A stretch of DNA of 64,000 bases from the IMG/VR virus record IMGVR_UViG_3300021197_001949, positions 1 through 64,000 of that record; one strand, given 5' to 3'. The stretch's first letter is position 1. Every line of letters starts with the position of its first letter. Position numbers and translations under genes: made by a program. Below are positions 15,389-24,475 of the stretch, piece after piece. The notes under the pieces were generated by a model, which was not told the origin of the DNA, made no database searches, and saw only the letters and a list, made by a program, of their open reading frames with translations. This stretch comes from a virus.

Positions 15389-16219
15389 ATGGCATTCGGA
15401 GACATAGGCAAGATAGTGAAGAACGTGGGAGGGGGCATATTCAACAGGACCCTGGGCAGGCTAACGGGTGCTGGTATTTCCACGGATTCGAGGATAGTGC
15501 AGGCCAGGGCAAAATGGTCTGGACGGAGTGATAAAAGAGATTGGCGTGTGAGACTGCAGATACCAAACGGCGCAGACGCGGTCTACGATTCAATACTGGC
15601 CAACAACGACCTATTGAATCCATTGGTGCCTTCACGTGGCATATTCTGGCCATTGACTCCAGCGGTTGTGATACAGCATTCCGCCAACTACAATCCGTTG
15701 GCACAGACACACAGCAACTATCCGTTCCAGGCGTACCAGAACTCACAAGTGGATTCCATGAACATAATCGGAGAGTTCCCTGTGCAGAATTCAGATGATG
15801 CCAAACACTGGGTGGCCACTGTGAACTTCCTGAGGACCATAACCAAGATGTATTTTGGTAAGGAACAAGCACTCAAAGGTAACCCACCACCGATCATGCA
15901 CCTGTCAGGGTATGGTGATCACATGTTCAACAAGGTGCCGGTTGTAGTTAACACATTCAACGTGGAACTTAGACCAGGCATTGACTACATCTCCACCAAA
16001 CAGACAAACACACCCTACAGAGAACTGAATGGACCAGATGCTGGTTTTGACTTGTCTAATGACCAAGGAGCATCACAGACCTGGGCACCAACACTGTCAA
16101 ACATATCAGTGCTGGTTACACCTATCTACAGCAGAGAGTCCGTAAAGAACTTCTCACTGTCAGAATTCGCACGTGGCAAGTTGAGTGGCAAGGGTGACGG
16201 AGAGATAGGATTCATCTAA
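15389..16219 (+). CDS. Baseplate tail-tube junction protein (gp48/gp54-like)
   Basis: A 276-residue protein. After a Gly-rich start (VKNVGGGIFN) it has WRVRLQIP, LTPAVVIQHSANYNPLAQTHSNY, FLRTITKMYFG, then VPVVVNTFNVELRPGIDYI and SNISVLVTPIYSRESVKNF. This series resembles the tube-cap and tube-initiator proteins of T4-like phages, whose C-terminal part has the tail-tube fold. Which of gp48 and gp54 it matches cannot be decided by eye. As first gene of the operon, followed by 53 and 5, gp48 is slightly favoured. Confidence 0.55.
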   Translation: MAFGDIGKIVKNVGGGIFNRTLGRLTGAGISTDSRIVQARAKWSGRSDKRDWRVRLQIPNGADAVYDSILANNDLLNPLVPSRGIFWPLTPAVVIQHSANYNPLAQTHSNYPFQAYQNSQVDSMNIIGEFPVQNSDDAKHWVATVNFLRTITKMYFGKEQALKGNPPPIMHLSGYGDHMFNKVPVVVNTFNVELRPGIDYISTKQTNTPYRELNGPDAGFDLSNDQGASQTWAPTLSNISVLVTPIYSRESVKNFSLSEFARGKLSGKGDGEIGFI

Positions 16220-16518
16220 TGGCCAAGTACTCTTCAACATCACCATACTTCAATACTCCACAGAATGAGGTCAATCTTGAAACGTTTGTTCCCAGAACCA
16301 TAACTGCGGAGGACGATGATCAGAGTTACACCATCGAGAGGACATACGCATACAGGCCAGACCTGTTGGCCTATGACCTATATGGATCACCTAGACTATG
16401 GTGGGTGTTCGCACAACGTAACCCAGACCAGATAGAGGATCCCATATACGACTTCAAACCAGGAGTGACCATACAGTTGCCTAAACCCAGCAACGTCAAC
16501 TCAGATCTAGGAATATAA
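16219..16518 (+). CDS. gp53: Baseplate wedge protein (gp53-like)
   Basis: A 99-residue protein. The centre reads IERTYAYRPDLLAYDLYGSPRLWWVFAQRNPDQIEDPIYDF, followed by GVTIQLP, the LysM-like stretch typical of gp53 proteins. In T4 gp53 sits at the wedge edge and completes the baseplate wedges. The ATG overlaps the stop of the preceding gene (TAATG), so the two are coupled. Confidence 0.9.
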   Translation: MAKYSSTSPYFNTPQNEVNLETFVPRTITAEDDDQSYTIERTYAYRPDLLAYDLYGSPRLWWVFAQRNPDQIEDPIYDFKPGVTIQLPKPSNVNSDLGI

Positions 16519-16519
16519 C

Positions 16520-18748
16520 ATGGCGTCAAGCATGAAGGAAACAAATCCGCTACACATGGCCGCCAGTTACAACACGATATTCACCCTCAGTGGTATCAGA
16601 GAGTCTGAAATACGAGATCACAGTTTCTTAAAGAATGCTCCACATGACATCATAGCACGTACTGGAGGCATCGGTGAGAACCCTAAGCTCACTAGTGGTG
16701 GAGACATATTTGCGGGCACAGGTGGTGCGAAGGCAGATGACAAGATTGTCAGGGACGCATACAAAGATTTCACAGGACGTTATCAGGACAGCATAAGCAT
16801 CTTGAAGAGGAGCCATGACATGTTTATTGAGAACGTCAACATACTTTCAACGGTGGGACCAAATGCAGAAAGGAACCTGGCCAACTTCACCAAGATGGAG
16901 TTCGAGGTGCACGAGCCCTATGGCATCACACTGATAGAGAAGGTCAGGGCCGCGACCGCACTGAACGGATTCCAGGACTACCAGGACGCACCATTGTTGC
17001 TGACCATAGAATTTAAAGGGTTCGACGAAAACGGGAGACCACTTGGGTTCAAAAGGAAAGGCGGCACCGATGGGCTTGTAAGGAAGATACCCATACTGAT
17101 AGCACGTGTAGATTTTGACGTGAACGAGGGTGGTGCCAAGTACAACGTGGTTGCGGTCCCGTACACTGATCTAGGGTTCGACGACAGATTCAAATTCCCA
17201 AGGACAAGTTTGATACAGGCTGGCAACAAAGCAGAAGATTGGTGCATTGATGTTGCCGCACAACTTGACGTACAGATGGAGCAGGAGATAGCAGAAAACA
17301 AACGGCAATTCAAAGACACATACATATTCAAGATAGATCCCGAAGTGTCCAAAAACGGCCTCGATTATCAATCAGTCACGGACAGCATCGCTAACACTTC
17401 CACTGCGGAACAACATGATGAGATAATCAACATTGGTGGAGGGTACAAAGAGACCGCCACGAACAAATTACAGGGACTGGTAACAGGAACCCAATACAAG
17501 AGCACGGCCAAGGCAGACAGTTTCACCGCACTAACTAAATTCTTCGAGGACGCGGTAAGGCAGTCGTTTGGTTACCTCAGCCTGGTGCAGAACTTCTGGG
17601 TGGGATACCTGACAAGCCTGGGACACACAGTGACCAAGGACGACACAGACAAGATCCGGAGCATAATCCGTAGCAAGAAATTCCAGGAAGATGTAGCCAA
17701 GGAGCCTTTCGTTCCGTGGTTCAAGGTAAAACCCACTGTAGAGACTGATACGACTCGATTCGACAACATAACCAAGATGCATCCAAAGACCATAATATAC
17801 CGTGCCATGCCTTACAAGATACACATCTTGAAACTGATAGGTTCGGGAATGAGTCTAAAGACAGACTGGTCCAAGTACGTGCGGAAGGAATACAATTACC
17901 TGTACACAGGAGATAACCTGGATGTGCAGGGATTGAGGATTAATTACAAGTCAGCCTATTACATGAGGAATGTGAGGGAAGCCAAGGACACAACCGAGGC
18001 AGGTATATTAGAGGATTTGAAACAAACAATACTGGAAGCATTTGGCCAGGAAAAAGACCCAGAGCCCACACTACCATTGAGACAGTATCCGTCTATAATC
18101 AAGGGTAGGAGTACCGTTAGCACGACCAATCCAGAGAATCTTAAAGCACAGGAATTCTATGACTACCTGACCAATCCAGAGGCGGACATGATGCGTATAG
18201 AACTGGACATACTGGGAGACCCGGCATACATATGCCAGGACATATACATGCCTGTGGATGACAAGGAAAAAGACAAAACCCCAACAACAACCGGCGGTGG
18301 CACAGGACCATTCAACAATAGGGCACACAGTTTCAACGCAGATCAGTTCATGACCTGCATAAATCTCAGATACAGATTGCCCGCGGACATAAATGAAAAA
18401 GAAGGAACCATGTTTTCAGGCACAGAAAAATTCAGAGACGAGAACCTGTTCTTCAGCGGAGTGTACCAGGTGGTAAAAGTGGACAGCAAGATGGACAATG
18501 GACAGTTCATGCAGACGCTGACCTGTGTGAGGATGAACAACCAGACTGGCGAAGGTTTACCAGTGGAATTGGTCAACTCAGCAAGGATAGGAAACGAAAT
18601 CATAGCAAGTGCAAAATCAGATGCTGGTAATAAATTCAAAGGTAATAGGACCAGGCACGGCACCGTAGAGAACATCACAACCAAGGTAAGTGAGAAAATC
18701 AACGAGGTAACTAAAATAAAAAAAAATTTAAGAGGGATGAATAGATAA
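16520..18748 (+). CDS. Large baseplate-hub-type virion protein, family not assigned
   Basis: This 742-residue protein lies between gp53 and gp5 genes in a late baseplate operon. Residues 130-240 look beta-rich (FEVHEPYGITLIEKV, LLTIEFKGFDENG, VPYTDLGFDDRFKFP). The last 200 residues contain MRIELDILGDPAYI and TGVYQVV-like strands (FFSGVYQVVKVDSKM, FMQTLTCVRM), similar in style to hub proteins with tube-like domains. A gp27-like role is possible from its place next to gp5, but no signature proves it. A basic C-terminal tail (KIKKNLRGMNR) is present. Its stop overlaps the next ATG (ATAATG). Confidence 0.55.
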   Translation: MASSMKETNPLHMAASYNTIFTLSGIRESEIRDHSFLKNAPHDIIARTGGIGENPKLTSGGDIFAGTGGAKADDKIVRDAYKDFTGRYQDSISILKRSHDMFIENVNILSTVGPNAERNLANFTKMEFEVHEPYGITLIEKVRAATALNGFQDYQDAPLLLTIEFKGFDENGRPLGFKRKGGTDGLVRKIPILIARVDFDVNEGGAKYNVVAVPYTDLGFDDRFKFPRTSLIQAGNKAEDWCIDVAAQLDVQMEQEIAENKRQFKDTYIFKIDPEVSKNGLDYQSVTDSIANTSTAEQHDEIINIGGGYKETATNKLQGLVTGTQYKSTAKADSFTALTKFFEDAVRQSFGYLSLVQNFWVGYLTSLGHTVTKDDTDKIRSIIRSKKFQEDVAKEPFVPWFKVKPTVETDTTRFDNITKMHPKTIIYRAMPYKIHILKLIGSGMSLKTDWSKYVRKEYNYLYTGDNLDVQGLRINYKSAYYMRNVREAKDTTEAGILEDLKQTILEAFGQEKDPEPTLPLRQYPSIIKGRSTVSTTNPENLKAQEFYDYLTNPEADMMRIELDILGDPAYICQDIYMPVDDKEKDKTPTTTGGGTGPFNNRAHSFNADQFMTCINLRYRLPADINEKEGTMFSGTEKFRDENLFFSGVYQVVKVDSKMDNGQFMQTLTCVRMNNQTGEGLPVELVNSARIGNEIIASAKSDAGNKFKGNRTRHGTVENITTKVSEKINEVTKIKKNLRGMNR

Positions 18749-20520
18749 TGTCATACACAGATTCCAGGGGATTTACGGACTCGCAGGACAACCAGAAGAG
18801 TTTCAACGAGAAGTACGTTGACAACGATGCCGGTCCCTACATTGCCACTGTAAAGACCACAGTGGATCCATTGAGGATGGGACGTCTGGGAGTCAACATA
18901 CCAGCACTGACCAACACCACTAATCCCAAGCCATCACAGATCACTTGGTGCCAATACCTGTCACCGTTCTATGGGGTCAAGAGTCTCAGGACAGTGTCTA
19001 AGACAGATCCCTATTCATTCAAGGACACACAGCAGTCATACGGAATGTGGGCAGTGCCACCAGACATAGACACCACGGTGTTGGTGATATTTGCCAAGGG
19101 AGAAAATCAAAACGCAAACGCCTTTTGGATGGGTTGTGTGCAGGATCCACTGACCAACCAGATGGTTCCAGGACACGGTGCCACAAACAAAACCAGGGTC
19201 GCCGGCAACAACACAGATTTCGCACAGAGCAAAAAAGATCTTTACGGCACGGATGTTTTACCAGCAGGTGAGAAAAATAGAAACATGTTTGATCCGGGCG
19301 ACACTGTAGCCAGTGCCGACAAATGGAATTATCCCATTAACGACGCATTGGCAGAACAACTGCAGTCGCAGGGACTTGTGCAAGACACAGTCAGGGGCAC
19401 CACTACCTCATCTGCACGTAGGGAATCACCAAGCCGAGTATTTGGTTGGAACACCCCTGGCAGGATCAAAGAAGACAGCACACCGAGAAATATTGGTCTC
19501 GGTGAATCACCGGAATTAGTTGAAAGAGAAACTGGACACAGTTTCGTAATGGATGACGGTGCAGTAGACGGCACCAACCAACTCACAAGATTGAGAACCG
19601 CTTCAGGACACCAACTGTTGATGAACGACTCGGAGGGTGTGGTGTACTTGGCCAACGGATCAGGAAAAGCATTCATTGAGATGGCCAAGGACGGCACTAT
19701 CAGTGTGTATTCAGACGGTGGAATAAATTTAAGATCAGGTAGGGACTTCAACCTACACTCAGACATGAACATCAACTTCCACGCCAAGGGTGCCATAAAT
19801 TTCACTTCAGAGACAAACGTGGCCTTGAACGCGGAAGGTTATGTGTTTGCGATGGGGGACAAAGGCATACTGAACAGTTCACAGAAGGGCTCAGTTAGGA
19901 ACTACGCTAGGGACGGGATAAGTTCATTCACGGACGGAACACAACTGCACGGAGCGAAGGGCAGGATAGACCTGGCAGGATCACAGGTGCACTTCAACTC
20001 GGTGGGTGCTAGTAGCACGTGGGGGCCTGGTTGGCTAAAACCAGATGCCATAGGCATCAAGGTCACAGACGGCTTGATAGACATCGACGACGACAATCCT
20101 CTACCGCAAGGAAAACCCAACAAGATCGAGAACAAGACCACTGTGTCGGACTTCGTCACCCATGAACCATATGACAGGCAGAGTAGCACACAGAGGACAA
20201 AGGCATTCATAAATGAAGCAATGGCAGAGATCAAGGCAACCAGCCCGGAACTGTCAGCAACAGAACTGAAAATAATCAAGGCGGAACTGTTGAAACAGCC
20301 GAGCATAAAGGCAGTGTCTGACAAACTGGGCAAAGTGGTCAAACTCAACGACAAGATCAAACTGCCCGTGAAGAATCTCAACACGCTCGTGAGCAAGGCA
20401 AATGACATACAAAAATTATTTGAAGATCCAAAAGGTGCGGCGATGAATTTCGTGCAAGGTAAAATTGCAGACTTGAAAAATCAGGCCATCTCGGCGGTGA
20501 GGAGTTTCTTTAGATTTTAG
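18748..20520 (+). CDS. gp5: Baseplate central spike protein (gp5-like, without lysozyme domain)
   Basis: A 590-residue protein. Residues 28-135 look like the gp5 OB-fold (PYIATVKTTVDPLRMGRLGVNIP, then YGMWAVPPDIDTTVLVIFAKG and NAFWMGCVQD). A region with GHSFVMDDG, GHQLLMNDS and FIEMAKDGTISVYSDGGINLRS near residues 255-340 then leads into the repetitive beta-helix of VgrG/gp5 spikes (INFHAKGAINFTSETNVALNAEG). A helical C-terminal part follows. T4 gp5 carries a lysozyme between OB-fold and helix. No such domain is visible here, so the needle must be helped by another enzyme or be purely mechanical. Confidence 0.85.
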   Translation: MSYTDSRGFTDSQDNQKSFNEKYVDNDAGPYIATVKTTVDPLRMGRLGVNIPALTNTTNPKPSQITWCQYLSPFYGVKSLRTVSKTDPYSFKDTQQSYGMWAVPPDIDTTVLVIFAKGENQNANAFWMGCVQDPLTNQMVPGHGATNKTRVAGNNTDFAQSKKDLYGTDVLPAGEKNRNMFDPGDTVASADKWNYPINDALAEQLQSQGLVQDTVRGTTTSSARRESPSRVFGWNTPGRIKEDSTPRNIGLGESPELVERETGHSFVMDDGAVDGTNQLTRLRTASGHQLLMNDSEGVVYLANGSGKAFIEMAKDGTISVYSDGGINLRSGRDFNLHSDMNINFHAKGAINFTSETNVALNAEGYVFAMGDKGILNSSQKGSVRNYARDGISSFTDGTQLHGAKGRIDLAGSQVHFNSVGASSTWGPGWLKPDAIGIKVTDGLIDIDDDNPLPQGKPNKIENKTTVSDFVTHEPYDRQSSTQRTKAFINEAMAEIKATSPELSATELKIIKAELLKQPSIKAVSDKLGKVVKLNDKIKLPVKNLNTLVSKANDIQKLFEDPKGAAMNFVQGKIADLKNQAISAVRSFFRF

Positions 20521-20536
20521 GGAGTAAATATAGCAT

Positions 20537-20950
20537 ATGGCATACGGGGATTCAGGATCAGGCGATTTATCAAACAAATCAGTTACCTTCAAGGGTTTCA
20601 GTTCACGTGCGGACAAGAAGAACTTCAAACTGTATGACTTCGAGGTGGCCAAGCAGGACCTGATCAACAGGTTGAGCATACGTAAGGGCGAGAGGGTGGA
20701 GAATCCAGAGTTTGGCACAATAATATATGATGCCATATTCGAACCATTCACAGAGGATCTGAAAGACGCCATTGTAGAGGACATAACAGCAAATCTCAAC
20801 GCAGATCCACGTATCAGCACGGAAGAGATCTTGGTCACGGAAGCGGACAAGGGCATAGCCATACAGGCCACTATAACCTATGTGCCACTGAACATCACAG
20901 AGAAACTGAGATTCAACTTCGATGAGAATTCGTTGTTACGCCTATCTTAA
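20537..20950 (+). CDS. gp25: Baseplate wedge protein (gp25-like)
   Basis: A 137-residue protein. The gp25 family core is clear: VAKQDLINRLSIRKGERVENPEFG and IIYDAIFEPFTEDL (residues 37-76), then the EDITANLNADPRI helix-strand and a beta end. gp25 is a sheath-fold wedge protein with a lysozyme-like name from old annotation; it starts sheath assembly. The ATG is 16 bases after the gp5 stop. Confidence 0.93.
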   Translation: MAYGDSGSGDLSNKSVTFKGFSSRADKKNFKLYDFEVAKQDLINRLSIRKGERVENPEFGTIIYDAIFEPFTEDLKDAIVEDITANLNADPRISTEEILVTEADKGIAIQATITYVPLNITEKLRFNFDENSLLRLS

Positions 20951-20970
20951 TATACGCATATTTCCTAACA

Positions 20971-20978
20971 TATAAATA
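20971..20978 (+). promoter_or_regulatory. Late promoter (TATAAATA) for gene 6
   Basis: Exact late -10 word. The start base is expected near 20984, giving a leader of only about 9 bases before the ATG at 20993, with no ribosome site. The start region is covered by a perfect palindrome (20979-20996). Confidence 0.75.
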
Positions 20979-20996
20979 CCATTGTAATTACAATGG
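20979..20996 (+). repeat. 18-bp perfect palindrome over the start codon of gene 6
   Basis: CCATTGTAATTACAATGG is its own reverse complement. It begins directly after the TATAAATA element and includes the ATG (20993-20995). It may be a DNA operator or a short hairpin in the mRNA 5' end. Confidence 0.6.
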
Positions 20997-23900
20997 CCAC
21001 AACAGATAGACAGAACAGATTATTAGTAGCGGAAGATTGGAGGAAGATCTACCAGGCTTTCCAACAGGCCGACTTCAAATCATACGATTTCGAGACCTTG
21101 AGAAGGACCATGGTGGCCTATCTCAAGGAGAACTACCCGGATGACTTCAACGATTTCGTTGAAAGTTCTGAGTACGTGGCACTGATAGATCTCATAGCAT
21201 ACATCTCACAGGCACTTTCATTCAGGGTTGACCTGAACGCCAGGGAGAACTTCCTAGAGACAGCGGAGAGAAGGAATAGTGTTCTACGATTGGCGAGATT
21301 GATCAACTACAACGCCAAGAGGAATCAACCAGCCACAGGAATGTTGAAGATAGATTCAATATCCACCACACAGGACGTGCAGGACAGCACAGGTACAAAT
21401 CTAGCAAATCAAAATATTATTTGGAATGATTCAGCAAACTCAAACTACAGGGAGCAGTTCACTGCGATACTGAACGCGGCCAACCAATCAGGACAACTGT
21501 TCGGCAATCCCAGGGAGTCAGGCACAATAGGTGGCATCAGCACAGAGGTCTACACCCTGAGCTCAAATCAGTTGGATCTACCCATATTCAAATTCCAGAA
21601 GTCAGTGGGAGGCGTGTCTAGATCATTCGAGATAGTGCCCAGCACTATTAATGATTCTGATTCAATATACGAATCTTCACCAGTGCCCGGAACTGGGTTG
21701 ACCTACACCTATAGGACCGATGGTTCTGGTGACAGTTCAAACAACACGGGATTCTTCTTCCTGTTCAAACAGGGCACTCTACAGCAGTCAGACTTCACAG
21801 TGGACACGTCAGTGACCAACTACGTCAAACCTTTGGATGCATCCAACATCAACAACACAGACGTGTGGTTGTACAAGTTAGATCAGTTTGGACAGTTGTC
21901 AGAGTCATGGACCAAAGTTCCATCACTGTCGGGCAACAACGCAATTTATAACTCTCTGTCAAAGGCAGAGAGAAACACTTACAACGTGGTGACCAAGAAC
22001 AACGACGCGATCGACCTTGTGTTTGGAGACGGCAACTTCTCTAACATACCACTTGGAAGTTTCAGGACCTACTACAGGGTCAGCGACAACGCCAAGTATG
22101 CGATACAGTCATCGGACATACAGAACGTACAGTTGACCGTGCCATACACGGACGCCAACGGTGCACAGCAGAGTTTGACCATGAGCATAAGTTTGAAGGC
22201 CAGCGTTTACAATTCAGCGGCGACCGAATCAAATGATTCAATAAAAGAGAAAGCCGCACAGGTCTACTATTCACAGAACAGGATGATCACAGCAGAGGAC
22301 TACCAAGTGGTGCCTTTGAGTGCGTCACAGGAAATAGTGAAAGTGAGATCCGTAAACAGATCGGCATCAGGTATATCGAGGGCAAAAGAAATACTTGATC
22401 CAACCGGTGCATATTCTAACGTGAGTGTGTTCGCAGAGGACGGAATATTATACAGGGAAGAATCTCTACAGCAGTTCACATTCACTTTCAACAACAGGAG
22501 TGACGTACAGTCAACAATAGACACATCTGTAGAAGCGAAACTTAAAGAAGCGTATGCTAGGCAGTTCTACTATCTGAAGTACGGAACTAAAGATGCCAGC
22601 ACACTTTCCGCAACATGGAATTCAACTACAACATCTACGAATACCAACACAGGTTATTTCACTTCTGGTGGAGCGTTGGTGATAGGTGATTTTGCAACTT
22701 CAAACATGAAGTTCGCTAAACCAGGTGCTTTGGTTAAATTCACATCACCGGACACAAGAAAGTTCTTGAACGGTACACTAGTAACCTCTACTACGGACAA
22801 CGCAGAAGACAGGGCATGGGCCAAGATAGGAGATGTTGTGCTTGATGGAGCCAACGGTGGAGTTGGCAATCTTGAATCAGGGGTAGGTCCTGTGACTCTG
22901 GCAGACATCATACCAAACGGGTCTGTGGTCAATGCCATAATCCCTAATTTTACAACTTCGTTTTCATCAACACTAGAAACAGATTTGCAAGACAGGATAG
23001 AGGCTTACGAGGAATTTGGATTGAGATATGACGTCGATTCAGAAACATGGAAGGTGATAACATCAACAAATTTAAGCACTAGCACAGTCTTTGATTTAGC
23101 CGGAGCGGGATCAACCACAGGCACAAACGCTGATGCTAGTTGGTGGTTCAAGTTCACAAATGACGGCAATACATATACGGTGCAGTACAGGAAATTAGAT
23201 TACATATTCGAATCTGAATCACAGAACAAGTTCCATTATGACGTGGAAGAGAAAATTTACGATTACACAACAGGCAAGAGTGTCAAGGACACAGTCAAGA
23301 TATTGAAGACCAATAGCATTGTTTCAACGGGCAATAGTGTTGGATATCCAATCACGTGGCAAGTGGTTGACGTAGTCACAGAAGCAGACGGTTTCCAGGA
23401 TAACAGGAAAGTAAAGATTGGATTCTTTGATGCTGATGATGATGGAGTAGTAGACAACCCTGAAATATTTGACATTTACGTTGAGCCTACACTTTCGGAA
23501 TCTACTAAATTTGTGTTCTTTGAAAAGTACACGTCCTATGACAACATCGAAAGATTCAGACCATACGCATCAACCAACTTTGTTGTTGCTGAAAAAGAAA
23601 CTGATATCAATTTAAACACGTCCACTTATACCGACGGGCAACTATTTTATTTCTATGACAGTGCCGAGGACGTGATCAAGAAGTACAGTTCTACCACCAA
23701 CACTTTAAGCACTACTACTGACTACACAGCAAGGAAAGGCAGAGGTTCTATTGATTTCCAGTACAAGCACCACGCAGGACAGGAAACCAGAATTGATCCT
23801 AGTGTATCAAACATCGTTGACGTATATCTGTTGGAGAGAACCTATGACAACCTGTTCAGAATCTGGTTGCAGGAAGGTGGATCGAAACCAACTGTGTCCA

Positions 23901-24475
23901 CAGCAGACCAGTTGAGGATAAATTACTCAGGCACACTTAACCCATTGAAATCTTTATCTGATCAAATCATTTACCATCCAGTAAAATACAAAATTTTGTT
24001 TGGTTCAAATGCAGATGAACAACTACAGGCAACTTTCAAGGTTGTTAAAAATCCAAAGACCAATGTGTCAGATGCAGTGATCAAGACCAGAGTGATCGCC
24101 TCAATAAACGAATTCTTCGCACTAGACAACTGGGATTTTGGAGACACTTTTTACTTCACAGAATTGGCCGCTTACATACACAATCAACTAGCACCAGACT
24201 TGTTGACAGCGGTTATTGTGCCCAACCAGTCAGGACAGGGTTTTGGGTCCTTGTTCCAACTTGACTCAGCGGCAGACGAAATTTTCATCAGTGGGGCCAC
24301 CGTTGATGATGTGTCAATCATAACAGCACTGGGAGCCAACCAACTGGCGGCCTCCGGCACTGTGGTCACATCGACATCAACTGCCACGACGAACACCACG
24401 ACAGGATCAGCAGTGTCAGGCTCTACTACAACAGGTTCCGGTTCAAGCACCGGCAGTAGTGGGTCAGGATACTAA
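20993..24475 (+). CDS. gp6: Baseplate wedge protein (gp6-like)
   Basis: This 1,160-residue protein is large compared with T4 gp6 (about 660). The N-terminus (DWRKIYQAFQQADFKSYDFETLRRTMVAYLKENYPDDFNDF) and the helical EYVALIDLIAYISQALSFRVDLNARENFLETA near residues 60-90 are the gp6/J-family wedge signature. It also has a central beta domain with KAAQVYYSQNRMITAEDYQVVPL near 420. Residues about 1080-1160 form a Ser/Thr/Gly-rich low-complexity tail (TATTNTTTGSAVSGS). gp6 forms the ring that holds the wedges. The stop overlaps the ATG of the next gene by one base (TAATGG). Confidence 0.92.
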   Translation: MATTDRQNRLLVAEDWRKIYQAFQQADFKSYDFETLRRTMVAYLKENYPDDFNDFVESSEYVALIDLIAYISQALSFRVDLNARENFLETAERRNSVLRLARLINYNAKRNQPATGMLKIDSISTTQDVQDSTGTNLANQNIIWNDSANSNYREQFTAILNAANQSGQLFGNPRESGTIGGISTEVYTLSSNQLDLPIFKFQKSVGGVSRSFEIVPSTINDSDSIYESSPVPGTGLTYTYRTDGSGDSSNNTGFFFLFKQGTLQQSDFTVDTSVTNYVKPLDASNINNTDVWLYKLDQFGQLSESWTKVPSLSGNNAIYNSLSKAERNTYNVVTKNNDAIDLVFGDGNFSNIPLGSFRTYYRVSDNAKYAIQSSDIQNVQLTVPYTDANGAQQSLTMSISLKASVYNSAATESNDSIKEKAAQVYYSQNRMITAEDYQVVPLSASQEIVKVRSVNRSASGISRAKEILDPTGAYSNVSVFAEDGILYREESLQQFTFTFNNRSDVQSTIDTSVEAKLKEAYARQFYYLKYGTKDASTLSATWNSTTTSTNTNTGYFTSGGALVIGDFATSNMKFAKPGALVKFTSPDTRKFLNGTLVTSTTDNAEDRAWAKIGDVVLDGANGGVGNLESGVGPVTLADIIPNGSVVNAIIPNFTTSFSSTLETDLQDRIEAYEEFGLRYDVDSETWKVITSTNLSTSTVFDLAGAGSTTGTNADASWWFKFTNDGNTYTVQYRKLDYIFESESQNKFHYDVEEKIYDYTTGKSVKDTVKILKTNSIVSTGNSVGYPITWQVVDVVTEADGFQDNRKVKIGFFDADDDGVVDNPEIFDIYVEPTLSESTKFVFFEKYTSYDNIERFRPYASTNFVVAEKETDINLNTSTYTDGQLFYFYDSAEDVIKKYSSTTNTLSTTTDYTARKGRGSIDFQYKHHAGQETRIDPSVSNIVDVYLLERTYDNLFRIWLQEGGSKPTVSTADQLRINYSGTLNPLKSLSDQIIYHPVKYKILFGSNADEQLQATFKVVKNPKTNVSDAVIKTRVIASINEFFALDNWDFGDTFYFTELAAYIHNQLAPDLLTAVIVPNQSGQGFGSLFQLDSAADEIFISGATVDDVSIITALGANQLAASGTVVTSTSTATTNTTTGSAVSGSTTTGSGSSTGSSGSGY

